This document shows, in pieces, positions 9,604 to 16,844 of a DNA stretch of 64,000 bases. Numbering within the stretch: position 1 is the stretch's first letter; the number at the start of each line of letters is the position of its first letter. Source of the stretch: Corallincola holothuriorum (GTDB taxonomy: Bacteria > Pseudomonadota > Gammaproteobacteria > Enterobacterales > Neiellaceae); contig NZ_QPID01000006.1 in NCBI RefSeq assembly GCF_003336225.1, forward strand, positions 250,472 to 314,471, in the 5' to 3' direction. The notes below the pieces were generated by a model. That model did no database searches, was not told where the DNA came from, and saw only the letters and a program-made list of their open reading frames with translations. The position numbers and the translations under genes were made by a program.

Positions 9604-10074
9604 TTACGCCATTTGCGATTGCTGATAGTTCTGTAAGCCAATTCGCTTGATCAATCCCAGCTGTTGCTCCAGCCAGTAAGCGTGATCTTCTTCGGTGTCT
9701 TCTAACAGCTTTTCCAGGATCTCACGACTTTGATAATCCTGCTCTGCTTCAGACAGCGCGATCGCTGCTTTTAGACTGGTGGCGACATCGTACTCAAGTT
9801 GCAGGTCGTTTTGCAGCATCTCTTCTACGTTGCTGCCAATGCGCAGGCCGTCACGCTTGGTCATGCAGGGCACACCTTCCAAAAACAAAATGCGTTCAAT
9901 CAGCAACGAAGCATGGCCTTTCTCATCTTCAAACTCATGGGCGATGCGTTCGTACAGTTTTTCCAAGCCCCAGTCCTGATACATGCGAGAGTGAATAAAA
10001 TACTGATCCATTGCGGTTAGTTCAGCCGCGAGTAGGGTATTTAGTGCGCCGATGACTTTTGCATTACCTTTCAT
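9604..10074 (-). CDS. bfr: Bacterioferritin subunit, ferroxidase-competent, lacking the haem methionine
   Basis: This is a 156-aa four-helix ferritin-like iron storage subunit. The di-iron site is intact: E18, E51, H54, E94 and the E128/H131 pair (E127/H130 in E. coli numbering, with a one-residue insertion in DTEEDH). The haem ligand Met52 of classical bacterioferritin is replaced by Lys (EDEKGHA). The C-terminal half resembles P. aeruginosa FtnA (formerly BfrA). It is the second gene of a two-gene operon, 21 bp after its paralogue, and has a clear AAGGAG site. I infer co-assembly with the upstream subunit into a mixed 24-mer in which this subunit oxidises Fe(II). Confidence 0.93.
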   Translation of the reverse strand: MKGNAKVIGALNTLLAAELTAMDQYFIHSRMYQDWGLEKLYERIAHEFEDEKGHASLLIERILFLEGVPCMTKRDGLRIGSNVEEMLQNDLQLEYDVATSLKAAIALSEAEQDYQSREILEKLLEDTEEDHAYWLEQQLGLIKRIGLQNYQQSQMA

Positions 10075-10095
10075 CTTTGTTCTCCTTATCCGCTG

Positions 10096-10560
10096 CTAAA
10101 GCTGGGCTTGTTGGTAGTTTTCGAGACCGATCTCTTTTATCAAGTGCTGCTGGGTTTCTAGCCAATCAAGATACTCCTCTTCATCCTCAAGGATCTCTTC
10201 AAGCAACTGACGGCTGACATAATCCTTCTTTGTTTCACACAAAGAGATAGCAGAGCGTAGCTGGATCAGTTGGTCATGCTCCAGCTCCATGTCGCAGCTG
10301 ATCATCTCTTCGGTGTGCTCACCGATCCTTAGATGTGCCAGCTTCTGCAAGTTAGGTAACCCCTCCAAAAACAGTACGCGTTCAATCAGCGCATCGGCTT
10401 GCTTCATATCCTTAATCGACTTCTTATAAGCCTTCTCATTCAGCGCTGACAGCCCCCAGTTCTTAAACATCCGAGCATGGAGAAAGTACTGATTAATTGA
10501 GGTCAGTTCAGTGGTTAAAACCTGATTTAAACAGCTGATGATATCTGTGTCGCCGCGCAT
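10096..10560 (-). CDS. bfr: Bacterioferritin subunit, haem-binding, ferroxidase-defective
   Basis: This 154-aa paralogue of the next gene has the complementary pattern. Met52, the haem-bridging residue, is kept (KDMKQA), but ferroxidase ligands are changed: E51 to D, H54 to Q and H130 to Y (EEEYLDW). E18, E94 and E127 remain. It should bind haem at subunit pairs, which in known bacterioferritins lets Bfd ferredoxin reduce the core, but should not oxidise iron efficiently. GGAGG lies just before the start. No bfd gene was seen nearby. Promoter elements upstream of 10560 were not convincingly identified. Confidence 0.92.
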   Translation of the reverse strand: MRGDTDIISCLNQVLTTELTSINQYFLHARMFKNWGLSALNEKAYKKSIKDMKQADALIERVLFLEGLPNLQKLAHLRIGEHTEEMISCDMELEHDQLIQLRSAISLCETKKDYVSRQLLEEILEDEEEYLDWLETQQHLIKEIGLENYQQAQL

Positions 10561-10804
10561 TGAGCCTCCGGAAATTAGTAGGAATTGATAGCCAGTTATA
10601 AAAGTAGCTAGGGCAGCAGAGAACTGCCATTAAACAATTGAAAAATAACCTGTTTGATAATCTAGGTTAGAATGGTTGCTATTCGTATGTTGATTTGAAC
10701 CCATGAACCAAACCCGTATTTTTCCGTCGCTACTAGGGTGATTGCGAATGGATATCAACATAGCTACAAAGTTATCCATTTTTAGCGATGAGAACAGACT
10801 AAAG
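10561..10804. other. Intergenic region upstream of bfr
   Basis: About 240 bp of AT-rich sequence lies between the minus-strand bfr operon and the 108-bp repeat. It should hold the bfr promoter. I saw no convincing Fur box and no open frame with coding character. Confidence 0.3.
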
Positions 10805-10912
10805 TGTGTTGTAACTGGTTGTTTTAGCAGTTAAATAGCTGGTAGAGTGGTTTGATTTATGAGTGATGGCAGGGAAAATTCACTCCGGCCAAGGAGGAGA
10901 TCTCCCTTCTAC
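10805..10912 (+). repeat. 108-bp dispersed repeat with nested hairpin, copy 1
   Basis: It aligns without gaps to 63241-63348, with 78 of 108 positions identical by hand count. The 3' half folds: AGGGA (10871-10875) with TCCCT (10903-10907) outside, and CTCC (10883-10886) with GGAG (10893-10896) inside. The inner stem overlaps a perfect Shine-Dalgarno-like AGGAGG. One outer pair is G-C here and A-T in the other copy, a compensatory change. The repeat ends 16 bp before the start codon of the next gene, so it would lie in its 5' leader. Function unknown. Confidence 0.6.
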
Positions 10913-10928
10913 AATAGAAAAGGGACAT

Positions 10929-11309
10929 ATGCTAAATCTAACCGCAGCCATTGCCGTCTCAATCTGTAATCTTGTTTATGCTGCTGTTATCTATCTGTCA
11001 CTGCACGGCTGGCTAGTGGCTCACGACCCGGGTGGCATGCAATTGCTCATTCACCTTATCATTACAACACCGGTTATCGTTATTACGACGATTTGGCTGT
11101 ATTTTGTCACCAAAACCACGCCGATAAGTGCGGTGGCATGGAAGCTGAATCTGGCCGCTATGCTCATTCCTGTCATGAGTTTGCAAACAGGTGTTACTTA
11201 CTATCACTTTGATATAGTCGGCCTTGGAATCGCTGTGATCACAGCGCTCTCCCTATTTGGCCTTTACATAAAGGCAGTAGTTGAAAATCCAGCGGAACGG
11301 TGCAAGTAA
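10929..11309 (+). CDS. Small integral membrane protein, unknown function
   Basis: From ATG 10929 (behind AAGGGA) this is a 126-aa protein with four predicted hydrophobic segments (about residues 5-27, 40-62, 70-88 and 93-113). A longer frame from 10863 would add a hydrophilic stretch encoded by the structured repeat and is not preferred. I recognise no family. The gene is flanked by the bfr operon on the other strand and an ankyrin gene. A weak hairpin overlaps its 3' end. Confidence 0.6.
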   Translation: MLNLTAAIAVSICNLVYAAVIYLSLHGWLVAHDPGGMQLLIHLIITTPVIVITTIWLYFVTKTTPISAVAWKLNLAAMLIPVMSLQTGVTYYHFDIVGLGIAVITALSLFGLYIKAVVENPAERCK

Positions 11310-11624
11310 GCACCGCTGGTACAGCATTTTTTGGGATGCGGGGCGATCCCTCATATCGTAATTTTTCCGAGATATTCTATTCGCCATCGCTGTGAGTGAT
11401 GAATTCGCTCAAGGAGCTTACATCACCCAGCCCCCATGAGATCGTTAAGTCGTGATTATTTCTTTTGTGCAAGGTATGCACTATTAGGTTTTTAGGCGCA
11501 TTGGCTACTTGATTAGGGATGGTGCCAGAAGATCCTTCATTCGCTGAGCTTTTAGTTACGTTTATTCAGCGTGCTTTGCGCTCACTGGATGTTGATTTAG
11601 AATTGACGCTAATTCGAGTTAATA
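11310..11624. other. Intergenic region before the ankyrin gene
   Basis: About 315 bp. A weak hairpin GGTGC/GCACC (near 11296-11313) followed by TTTTTT at 11327-11332 may terminate the preceding gene. A 50-codon open frame from ATG 11519 runs into the ankyrin start and shows no recognisable content. Nothing else was seen. Confidence 0.3.
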
Positions 11625-12242
11625 ATGGACACACCAATGAACTGTTCTCGCTTTATCTGCCACATACGTAAGTTAGTCATATTTGCGGTTATTAGTTTGC
11701 CGCTCACAGTGAATGCAAGCGATGAGCTGGTTACTGCAGCAAGTGATGGCGATCTGAATGAAGTCAAAGCGTTATTAGATGCTGGCGCAAACATTAATTT
11801 CGTCGATCAGTATTCAGGATGGGATAGAACGGCACTTATCGCCGCTAGTCGTAACGGCCATGTTGAGGTTGTGCGCTTGCTTCTTAAGCACAAAGCCAAT
11901 CCCAATTTAGGAGACGCTGGTGAGATGACAGCGCTCAACCGGTCGGTTAAGAAAGGTCATGCGGAAGTTGTATCACTGCTTCTGTCTAATGGTGCCGATC
12001 CGGAGGCATTTACTGATGAGCTAGGCCGTTCACCACTCGTATGGTCTGTATTCTTTGCTGATGGAAACGACCAATCCGCCCAGATCTCTATCTTTAGTGC
12101 GTTGATTGAGCACAAAGCCAAGTGCGTGGAAAAACTTGAGATATGGGATAAAACGGTAGTGATGAAGGATAAGGCTAAGAAAGCAGGTGATGCATTTTAT
12201 GCGGCGTATCTCAAAGGATGCCCGGACAAAACTGGTAGTTAA
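11625..12242 (+). CDS. Exported ankyrin-repeat protein
   Basis: This 205-aa protein has a signal-peptide-like N-terminus ending near VNASDE and about three ankyrin repeats (residues about 30-140), recognisable from GDLNEVKALLDAGANIN, RNGHVEVVRLLLKHKANPN and KGHAEVVSLLLSNGADPE. Ankyrin repeats mediate protein-protein contacts. Small periplasmic ankyrin proteins often act as partners or inhibitors of other envelope proteins. The start may be ATG 11625 or ATG 11637, and neither has a strong ribosome site. The partner is unknown. It lies directly upstream of the degenerate edge of the A/B array. Confidence 0.8.
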   Translation: MDTPMNCSRFICHIRKLVIFAVISLPLTVNASDELVTAASDGDLNEVKALLDAGANINFVDQYSGWDRTALIAASRNGHVEVVRLLLKHKANPNLGDAGEMTALNRSVKKGHAEVVSLLLSNGADPEAFTDELGRSPLVWSVFFADGNDQSAQISIFSALIEHKAKCVEKLEIWDKTVVMKDKAKKAGDAFYAAYLKGCPDKTGS

Positions 12243-12372
12243 AAACGACGGTTAGCAGGACACCCCCGACGCGGTAGCTAAATGTTGATGATTTTCTGAT
12301 GTTAAAAGTGAGCTCGATCAGAATTTCAGATACGTTTGTTAAATCGGTGCGAGATGGGTGTCCAGCAAAGCC

Positions 12373-12478
12373 GGCAGGGGGATTCGGCGAAGATCTTATT
12401 GAAGCATTAGAACCGATATTTCTGCAGCTTCCGGTCGAGGGTTTTGTCGCCAGCTTGGGTAGCGACAGTGGCAGTTAA
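12373..12478 (+). pseudogene. 3' remnant of gene B
   Basis: The last 34 codons and stop of gene B (starting AGGFGEDLIEAL) are preserved almost perfectly, 1977 bp before the matching bases of the complete copy B1. The sequence to the left (12243-12372) is unrelated, so a deletion or rearrangement removed the rest of this unit. There is no start codon of its own. Confidence 0.88.
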
Positions 12479-12649
12479 ATTGAGCGGTGTTAGTTGTGTG
12501 TTTAGCGGAACCAAGGTCTTCCAATCCCCGCTTTTCTGTTTCAATGCTGCTCTTGGTTTAGACATAGATCAAAGGAAAAAACCATTAATCAGCTGCGTCA
12601 TTGACTTCAAAATAGGAAGGCCGATAGCTCACTCCCGCTGAATATGCCT

Positions 12650-12730
12650 TTACTCTTTGCTGCTCTTTTTATCCTGCATTTCAGTTTTTAAGGCTTTGTA
12701 CTTTTGTTGGGCTTTAATACGGATCGCTTT
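12650..12730 (-). pseudogene. 3' scar of coiled-coil gene C, copy 1
   Basis: 81 bp are nearly identical to the 3' end of gene C (16563-16643), covering 26 codons plus the stop. It is cut at GGATCGCTTT, where the A-gene leader begins. It marks a duplication joint. Confidence 0.88.
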
Positions 12731-12783
12731 AGGAGTTTTTTTACTTGATGAGGAATGGATGCCCAATAAACCTAGGAGGACGA

Positions 12784-14091
12784 ATGAGCGAAACGTTGAA
12801 TGAAACCAGCGCATTGGCGTTGCAGATGAAAATTATTGATGACCCTACGTGGCAACAACAGCGTCAGGCACATTGGGATGAAGAGCATCAGGATGCTTAT
12901 GCTGAATGCTGGCCACGCACTACAGTAAAGGCCGTTAAGCAACTCTTTATGCGCGGAGAAATCAATCGCAAAGGGCTCGCTAAGTTTTCAGCAGGACAAA
13001 GGGTCGCTCTCTATTTCCAATTATTCCCAGTTCAAAGTCGAGAAGCGTTTATATTTATTCTGGGTCAACTTGAAGGTGATGAAATTGCCAATTTTAATGC
13101 ACATGAGAAAGCAGGTACGTTTTTCTATGCATTGTTGAAAATTAAATCTGATATACGCCATGACAGGTTTGCAGATCAGTCAAAAGCGCAACGGTTAGCG
13201 ATTTTTGACTGGTTTTGGGGTGACAAGTTTGACCTGAATAGACGGGTACCCTGTTTAGTCGGAGGCTCTTCACAGCCGATAGACGTAATAGCAATGACTG
13301 TTTTACGGCATTTTTTATCGAGTATTTTTTCCTGGATGGATTGCGCGGAAAAACACCAACCAGCTCCCTTTTGGTTGGAGCGAATGGATTACGCCTTATC
13401 GGCTTTTGACTGCCTTGATGAAGATGCGTTTTCGATACAGCGATATGACGGACATGATAAAAACAGAGAGGGATTTCAGAGGGTTTTATGGGGACTGCTG
13501 GCTGGCCCAATAAAAAGTGCTGTGAATAAGCTACCTGCCCATATAAAAGAGATGAATCAGATACGTGATAAGCTGATCGTTCGCTTCCGTGAGATAGCTG
13601 ACCACAAACCTGCTTTTGATTCCCTATGGCAGCACATAGATAAGCATGGTGTGGATTTTGAGAGGAAGCTTAAAATCACCTTTACTCTGAGTGAGGAACA
13701 GTTAATCGAGTGGCGCAGCACAATCACTCAGGGGAAGTCACCTACCTACTTTGGTGATGATGATCGCCATGAGCGCTGGTCTTCAACTGAAGCAATTGAT
13801 AGCAAACTACGTCGATTGCTAAAGCGAACCGATCCACTTTTGGATAAAGCATGGGCTGATCTGTTTTGTAAAGGTACCTCAAATGTTGAATTAGGAGCTG
13901 ATGAAGAGGATTTAGATGAACCTTGGGTTCAATTAGAACTGAGAAAAAATATCAACGGTACTCTAATTCTACTTTATATTTTTCCTGAAAGTATCCAAGA
14001 TGTTGATGCATTAGAGGTGGGAGTTTTTGACATTATTAGCCAGCTACCTGTTTCTGATTTATTTAGTTGGCAGTATTTCGGTCCAATTTAA
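12784..14091 (+). CDS. Array gene A1, unknown protein
   Basis: This 435-aa soluble protein belongs to no family I recognise. It starts at ATG 12784 behind TAGGAGGA (12774-12781); an upstream in-frame ATG at 12745 belongs to the joint sequence. There is no signal peptide or membrane span. The composition is rich in Trp, Phe, Asp and Lys. Residues 1-73 are identical to paralogue A2. After that, conserved blocks (RFADQSKAQRLAIFDWFWG; LLAGPIKSA; HIKEMNQIRDKL; FREIADHKPAF; the end SWQYFGPI) alternate with blocks that differ strongly. Gene B follows after 22 bp, so the two are probably translated together. A defence, conflict or immunity role is possible from the tandem, mosaic layout, but nothing in the sequence shows it. 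Confidence 0.85.
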   Translation: MSETLNETSALALQMKIIDDPTWQQQRQAHWDEEHQDAYAECWPRTTVKAVKQLFMRGEINRKGLAKFSAGQRVALYFQLFPVQSREAFIFILGQLEGDEIANFNAHEKAGTFFYALLKIKSDIRHDRFADQSKAQRLAIFDWFWGDKFDLNRRVPCLVGGSSQPIDVIAMTVLRHFLSSIFSWMDCAEKHQPAPFWLERMDYALSAFDCLDEDAFSIQRYDGHDKNREGFQRVLWGLLAGPIKSAVNKLPAHIKEMNQIRDKLIVRFREIADHKPAFDSLWQHIDKHGVDFERKLKITFTLSEEQLIEWRSTITQGKSPTYFGDDDRHERWSSTEAIDSKLRRLLKRTDPLLDKAWADLFCKGTSNVELGADEEDLDEPWVQLELRKNINGTLILLYIFPESIQDVDALEVGVFDIISQLPVSDLFSWQYFGPI

Positions 14092-14113
14092 TTTTGCGTA
14101 AGTAGCGTAAGTG

Positions 14114-14455
14114 ATGAGTGATATTGTAAAACTTCAGTTTTCTGTAAAAACTAGTCAAGTCAGCTTGTGGTCATCTATCTGTACGCTGCTTGCCGAAGGT
14201 GGCAGCGGCGCAAAATTACAAGACTTATTCGACGAACTGCAAGCGGATGCGGGTGATTTACTGGATGAGTTTTTTGACGAGTTTGATAGTGAACAGTTGT
14301 ATGCTGAAAACTGGCATCATGAGGCGAATAGATTCGAAATAGAATTGTTGGCAGGGGGATTCGGCGAAGATCTTATTGAAGCATTAGAACCGATATTTTT
14401 GCAGCTTCCGGTCGAGGGTTTTGTCGCCAGCTTGGGTAGCGACAGTGGCAGTTAA
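14114..14455 (+). CDS. Array gene B1, small acidic unknown protein
   Basis: This 113-aa protein is strongly acidic (LFDELQADAGDLLDEFFDEF) with a Gly/Ser-rich end, and no family was recognised. Start ATG 14114 is preferred over the GTG directly before it. It has no strong ribosome site, and the direct repeat GCGTAAGTA/GCGTAAGTG fills the 22-bp gap after gene A1, suggesting translational coupling. It differs from B2 at only one residue noticed (DEL versus DDL), in contrast to the mosaic A genes. An acidic partner next to a larger protein would fit an inhibitor or chaperone, but this is speculation. Confidence 0.82.
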   Translation: MSDIVKLQFSVKTSQVSLWSSICTLLAEGGSGAKLQDLFDELQADAGDLLDEFFDEFDSEQLYAENWHHEANRFEIELLAGGFGEDLIEALEPIFLQLPVEGFVASLGSDSGS

Positions 14456-14760
14456 ATTGAGCGGTGTTAGTTGTGTGTTTAGCGGAACAAAGGTCTTCCA
14501 ATCCCCGCTTTTCTGTTTCAATGCCGCTCTTGGTTTTAGACATAGATCAAAGGAAAAAACCATTAATCATCTGCGTCATTGACTTCAAAATAGGAAGGCC
14601 GATAGCTCACTCCCGCTGAATATGCCTTTACTCTTTGCTGCTCTTTTTATCCTGCATTTCAGTTTTTAAGGCTTTGTACTTTTGTTGGGCTTTAATGCGG
14701 ATCGCTTTAGAAGTTTTTTACTTGATGAGGAATGGATGCCCAATAAACCTAGGAGGACGA
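14456..14760. other. Spacer between array units
   Basis: 305 bp, almost identical to 12479-12783. It holds about 170 bp of spacer, the antisense scar of gene C (14628-14708) and the 52-bp leader of gene A2 with TAGGAGGA. No other gene. Confidence 0.75.
14628..14708 (-). pseudogene. 3' scar of coiled-coil gene C, copy 2
   Basis: This is the same 81-bp fragment as at 12650-12730, joined at the same base to the A leader. An identical joint in two places shows the array grew by repeated duplication of one unit. Confidence 0.88.
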
Positions 14761-16026
14761 ATGAGCGAAACGTTGAATGAAACCAGCGCATTGGCGTTGC
14801 AGATGAAAATTATTGATGACCCTACGTGGCAACAACAGCGTCAGGCACATTGGGATGAAGAGCATCAGGACGCTTATGCTGAATGCTGGCCACGCACTAC
14901 AGTAAAGGCCGTTAAGCAACTCTTTATGCGGGGAGAAATCAATCGCAAAGGGCTCGCCAAGTTTTCGGCAGGGCAACGAATCCGGCTCTACTTCGATCAC
15001 TTTCCGATACAAAGTCGAGAAGCGTTCGAGTTTATTCTGGGGCAGCTTGAGGATGACGAAGTTAAAAAGTTCGATCAGAGCGTTAAAGCGGCAACATTTT
15101 TCTATGCATTGTTGAAAACGGAACCTGATATACGCTACGGCAGGTTTGCAGATCAGTCAAAAGCGCAGCGGTTAGCGATTTTTGACTGGTTTTGGGGTGA
15201 CAAGTTTGACCTGAATAGACGGGTTCCCTGTTTAGTCGGAGGTTCTTCTCTGCCGATGCAAATAACTGCAATGGCTGTCTTGCGGCACTTTTTATCAAGC
15301 GTTTCTTCGTGGATGCTCTGTGCCGAGAAACATCAAGCTACACCACTTTGGTTGGAGCGCTCTGATTTTGCTTTATCAGCACTTTATCTGATTCATGATA
15401 CGTCTTTTTCAACTGCGCAATATGAGGGATATGATGGTGACGAAGAGCTATTTCAGGAGGGGCTATGGCGACTGCTGGCTGGCCCGATAAAAAGTGCTGC
15501 AAATAAGCTACCTACCCATATAAAAGAGATGAATCAGATACGTGATAAGCTGCTCGCTCGCTTCCGTGAGATAGCTGACCACAAACCTGCATTTGATACA
15601 CTATGGCAGCACATAGATAAGCATGGTGTGGATTTTGAAAGGGAGATTAAAATCACCTTTACTCTGAGTGATGACCAGTTAACAGGGTGGCGCAGCCTGA
15701 TTCTAAATGACAAACGTCCCACGTTGGTTGGTGAAAATGACGAGCATGAATGTTGGTGCTCTGCAAAAGCGCTAGACACGAAGTTGCGAAGAGTCCTTAA
15801 GCAATGCAACCCGTTACTTGAAGCAGCTTGGGACAATGCCTTTGCAAACCATCAAGCGAGGGTGCAGTTCGATCGTCGAAATAATAGTAATGGTTCTATC
15901 ATGCTCTTATATATCTTCCCCAAACAAGTAGAAGATCTTGACGCGCTGGAAGTCAGTCTCATTGATATTGTTAGTCAGTTACCTGTCTCTGATTTATCCA
16001 GTTGGCAGTATTTCGGTCCAATTTAA
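14761..16026 (+). CDS. Array gene A2, unknown protein
   Basis: This is a 421-aa paralogue of A1, starting at ATG 14761 behind TAGGAGGA. The open frame extends back to 14635 through the gene C scar, but that part is antisense to C. The first 73 residues equal A1. Differing blocks include residues about 74-112 (IRLYFDHF against VALYFQLF), about 160-235 and about 320-400, where A2 lacks the insertion GADEEDLDEPW. DNA in these blocks also differs at silent positions, while flanking blocks are almost identical. This points to recombination with a diverged allele rather than drift after duplication. Function unknown. Confidence 0.85.
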   Translation: MSETLNETSALALQMKIIDDPTWQQQRQAHWDEEHQDAYAECWPRTTVKAVKQLFMRGEINRKGLAKFSAGQRIRLYFDHFPIQSREAFEFILGQLEDDEVKKFDQSVKAATFFYALLKTEPDIRYGRFADQSKAQRLAIFDWFWGDKFDLNRRVPCLVGGSSLPMQITAMAVLRHFLSSVSSWMLCAEKHQATPLWLERSDFALSALYLIHDTSFSTAQYEGYDGDEELFQEGLWRLLAGPIKSAANKLPTHIKEMNQIRDKLLARFREIADHKPAFDTLWQHIDKHGVDFEREIKITFTLSDDQLTGWRSLILNDKRPTLVGENDEHECWCSAKALDTKLRRVLKQCNPLLEAAWDNAFANHQARVQFDRRNNSNGSIMLLYIFPKQVEDLDALEVSLIDIVSQLPVSDLSSWQYFGPI

Positions 16027-16048
16027 TTTTGCGTAAGTAGCGTAAGTG

Positions 16049-16390
16049 ATGAGTGATATTGTAAAACTTCAGTTTTCTGTAAAAACTAGTCAAGTCAGCT
16101 TGTGGTCATCTATCTGTACGCTGCTTGCCGAAGGTGGCAGCGGCGCAAAATTGCAAGACTTATTCGACGACCTGCAAGCGGATGCGGGCGATTTACTGGA
16201 TGAGTTTTTTGACGAGTTTGATAGTGAACAGTTGTATGCTGAAAACTGGCATCATGAGGCGAATAGATTCGAAATAGAATTGTTGGCAGGGGGATTCGGC
16301 GAAGATCTTATTGAAGCATTAGAACCGATATTTCTGCAGCTTCCGGTAGAGGGTTTTGTCGCCAGCTTGGGTAGCGACAGTGGCAGTTAA
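16049..16390 (+). CDS. Array gene B2, small acidic unknown protein
   Basis: This is a 113-aa near-identical copy of B1, starting at ATG 16049 after the same GCGTAAGT direct repeat, 22 bp behind A2. It is the last gene of the array. The following spacer runs into the 3' end of gene C on the other strand, so transcription of the array converges with the gene C/Na-Pi transporter operon. Confidence 0.82.
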   Translation: MSDIVKLQFSVKTSQVSLWSSICTLLAEGGSGAKLQDLFDDLQADAGDLLDEFFDEFDSEQLYAENWHHEANRFEIELLAGGFGEDLIEALEPIFLQLPVEGFVASLGSDSGS

Positions 16391-16562
16391 ATTGAGCGGT
16401 GTTAGTTGTGTGTTTAGCGGAACCAAGGTCTTCCAATCCCCGCTTTTCTGTTTCAATGCCGCTCTTGGTTCTAGACATAGATCAAAGGAAAAAACCATTA
16501 ATCATCTGCGTCATTGACTTCAAAATAGGAAGGCCGATAGCTCACTCCCGCTGAATATGCCT

Positions 16563-16844
16563 TTACTCTTTGCTGCTCTTTTTATCCTGCATTTCAGTTT
16601 TTAGGGCTTTGTACTTTTGTTGGGCTTTAATGCGGATCGCTTTGGCGATCTTTAGTTCGCTTTGTAGTGTCTCTTTTTCCTGTTCATCGTTAGTTTCGTC
16701 GATCAGTTGTTGCAGCATATGGGATTTACGCTTCAGCTTATTCAACTTCTTTTTTACTCGTTCCAGCTGCTCTTTGTTGTGCTCGGCGTCCTCGGTGAGG
16801 AACCGATTAAACCAGCTGGCAAGACGTTCGATCGACCTGTTCAC
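16563..16844 (-). CDS. Small coiled-coil protein (gene C), coupled to the Na/Pi transporter gene
   Basis: This 93-aa highly charged protein is predicted to be mostly one coiled coil (residues about 18-90, many Glu/Lys heptads such as KKKLNKLKRKSHMLQQL). Its ATG overlaps the stop of the upstream transporter gene by 4 bp (ATGA), a classic translational coupling. It probably works with that transporter, but no function is known to me. Its last 81 bp are duplicated twice as scars in the A/B array. Confidence 0.72.
   Translation of the reverse strand: MNRSIERLASWFNRFLTEDAEHNKEQLERVKKKLNKLKRKSHMLQQLIDETNDEQEKETLQSELKIAKAIRIKAQQKYKALKTEMQDKKSSKE

Larger units (their letters stand above)
12373..16643 (+). 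repeat. Tandem array of an unrecognised two-gene unit (A+B), at least three units originally
   Basis: Two full units of about 1978 and 1935 bp lie head to tail. Each contains gene A, gene B, a 170-bp spacer and the last 81 bp of gene C in antisense. A third unit is represented only by its right end (12373-12730: the last part of B, the spacer and the C scar). Joints are identical in both places: C sequence up to GGATCGCTTT, then the sequence preceding gene A. The intact gene C at 16563 marks the original right boundary. The left boundary has been lost by a deletion that begins inside a B copy at 12373. Confidence 0.9.

Noticed and set aside
11519..11671. 50-codon open frame overlapping the ankyrin gene start
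   Set aside because: No ribosome site at a proper distance, no recognisable content, and it conflicts with the better-supported exported ankyrin protein.
14635..14760. N-terminal extension of gene A2
   Set aside because: The extension is antisense to the gene C scar and is an artefact of the duplication joint; A1 and A2 share a strong ribosome site before the MSETLNE start.
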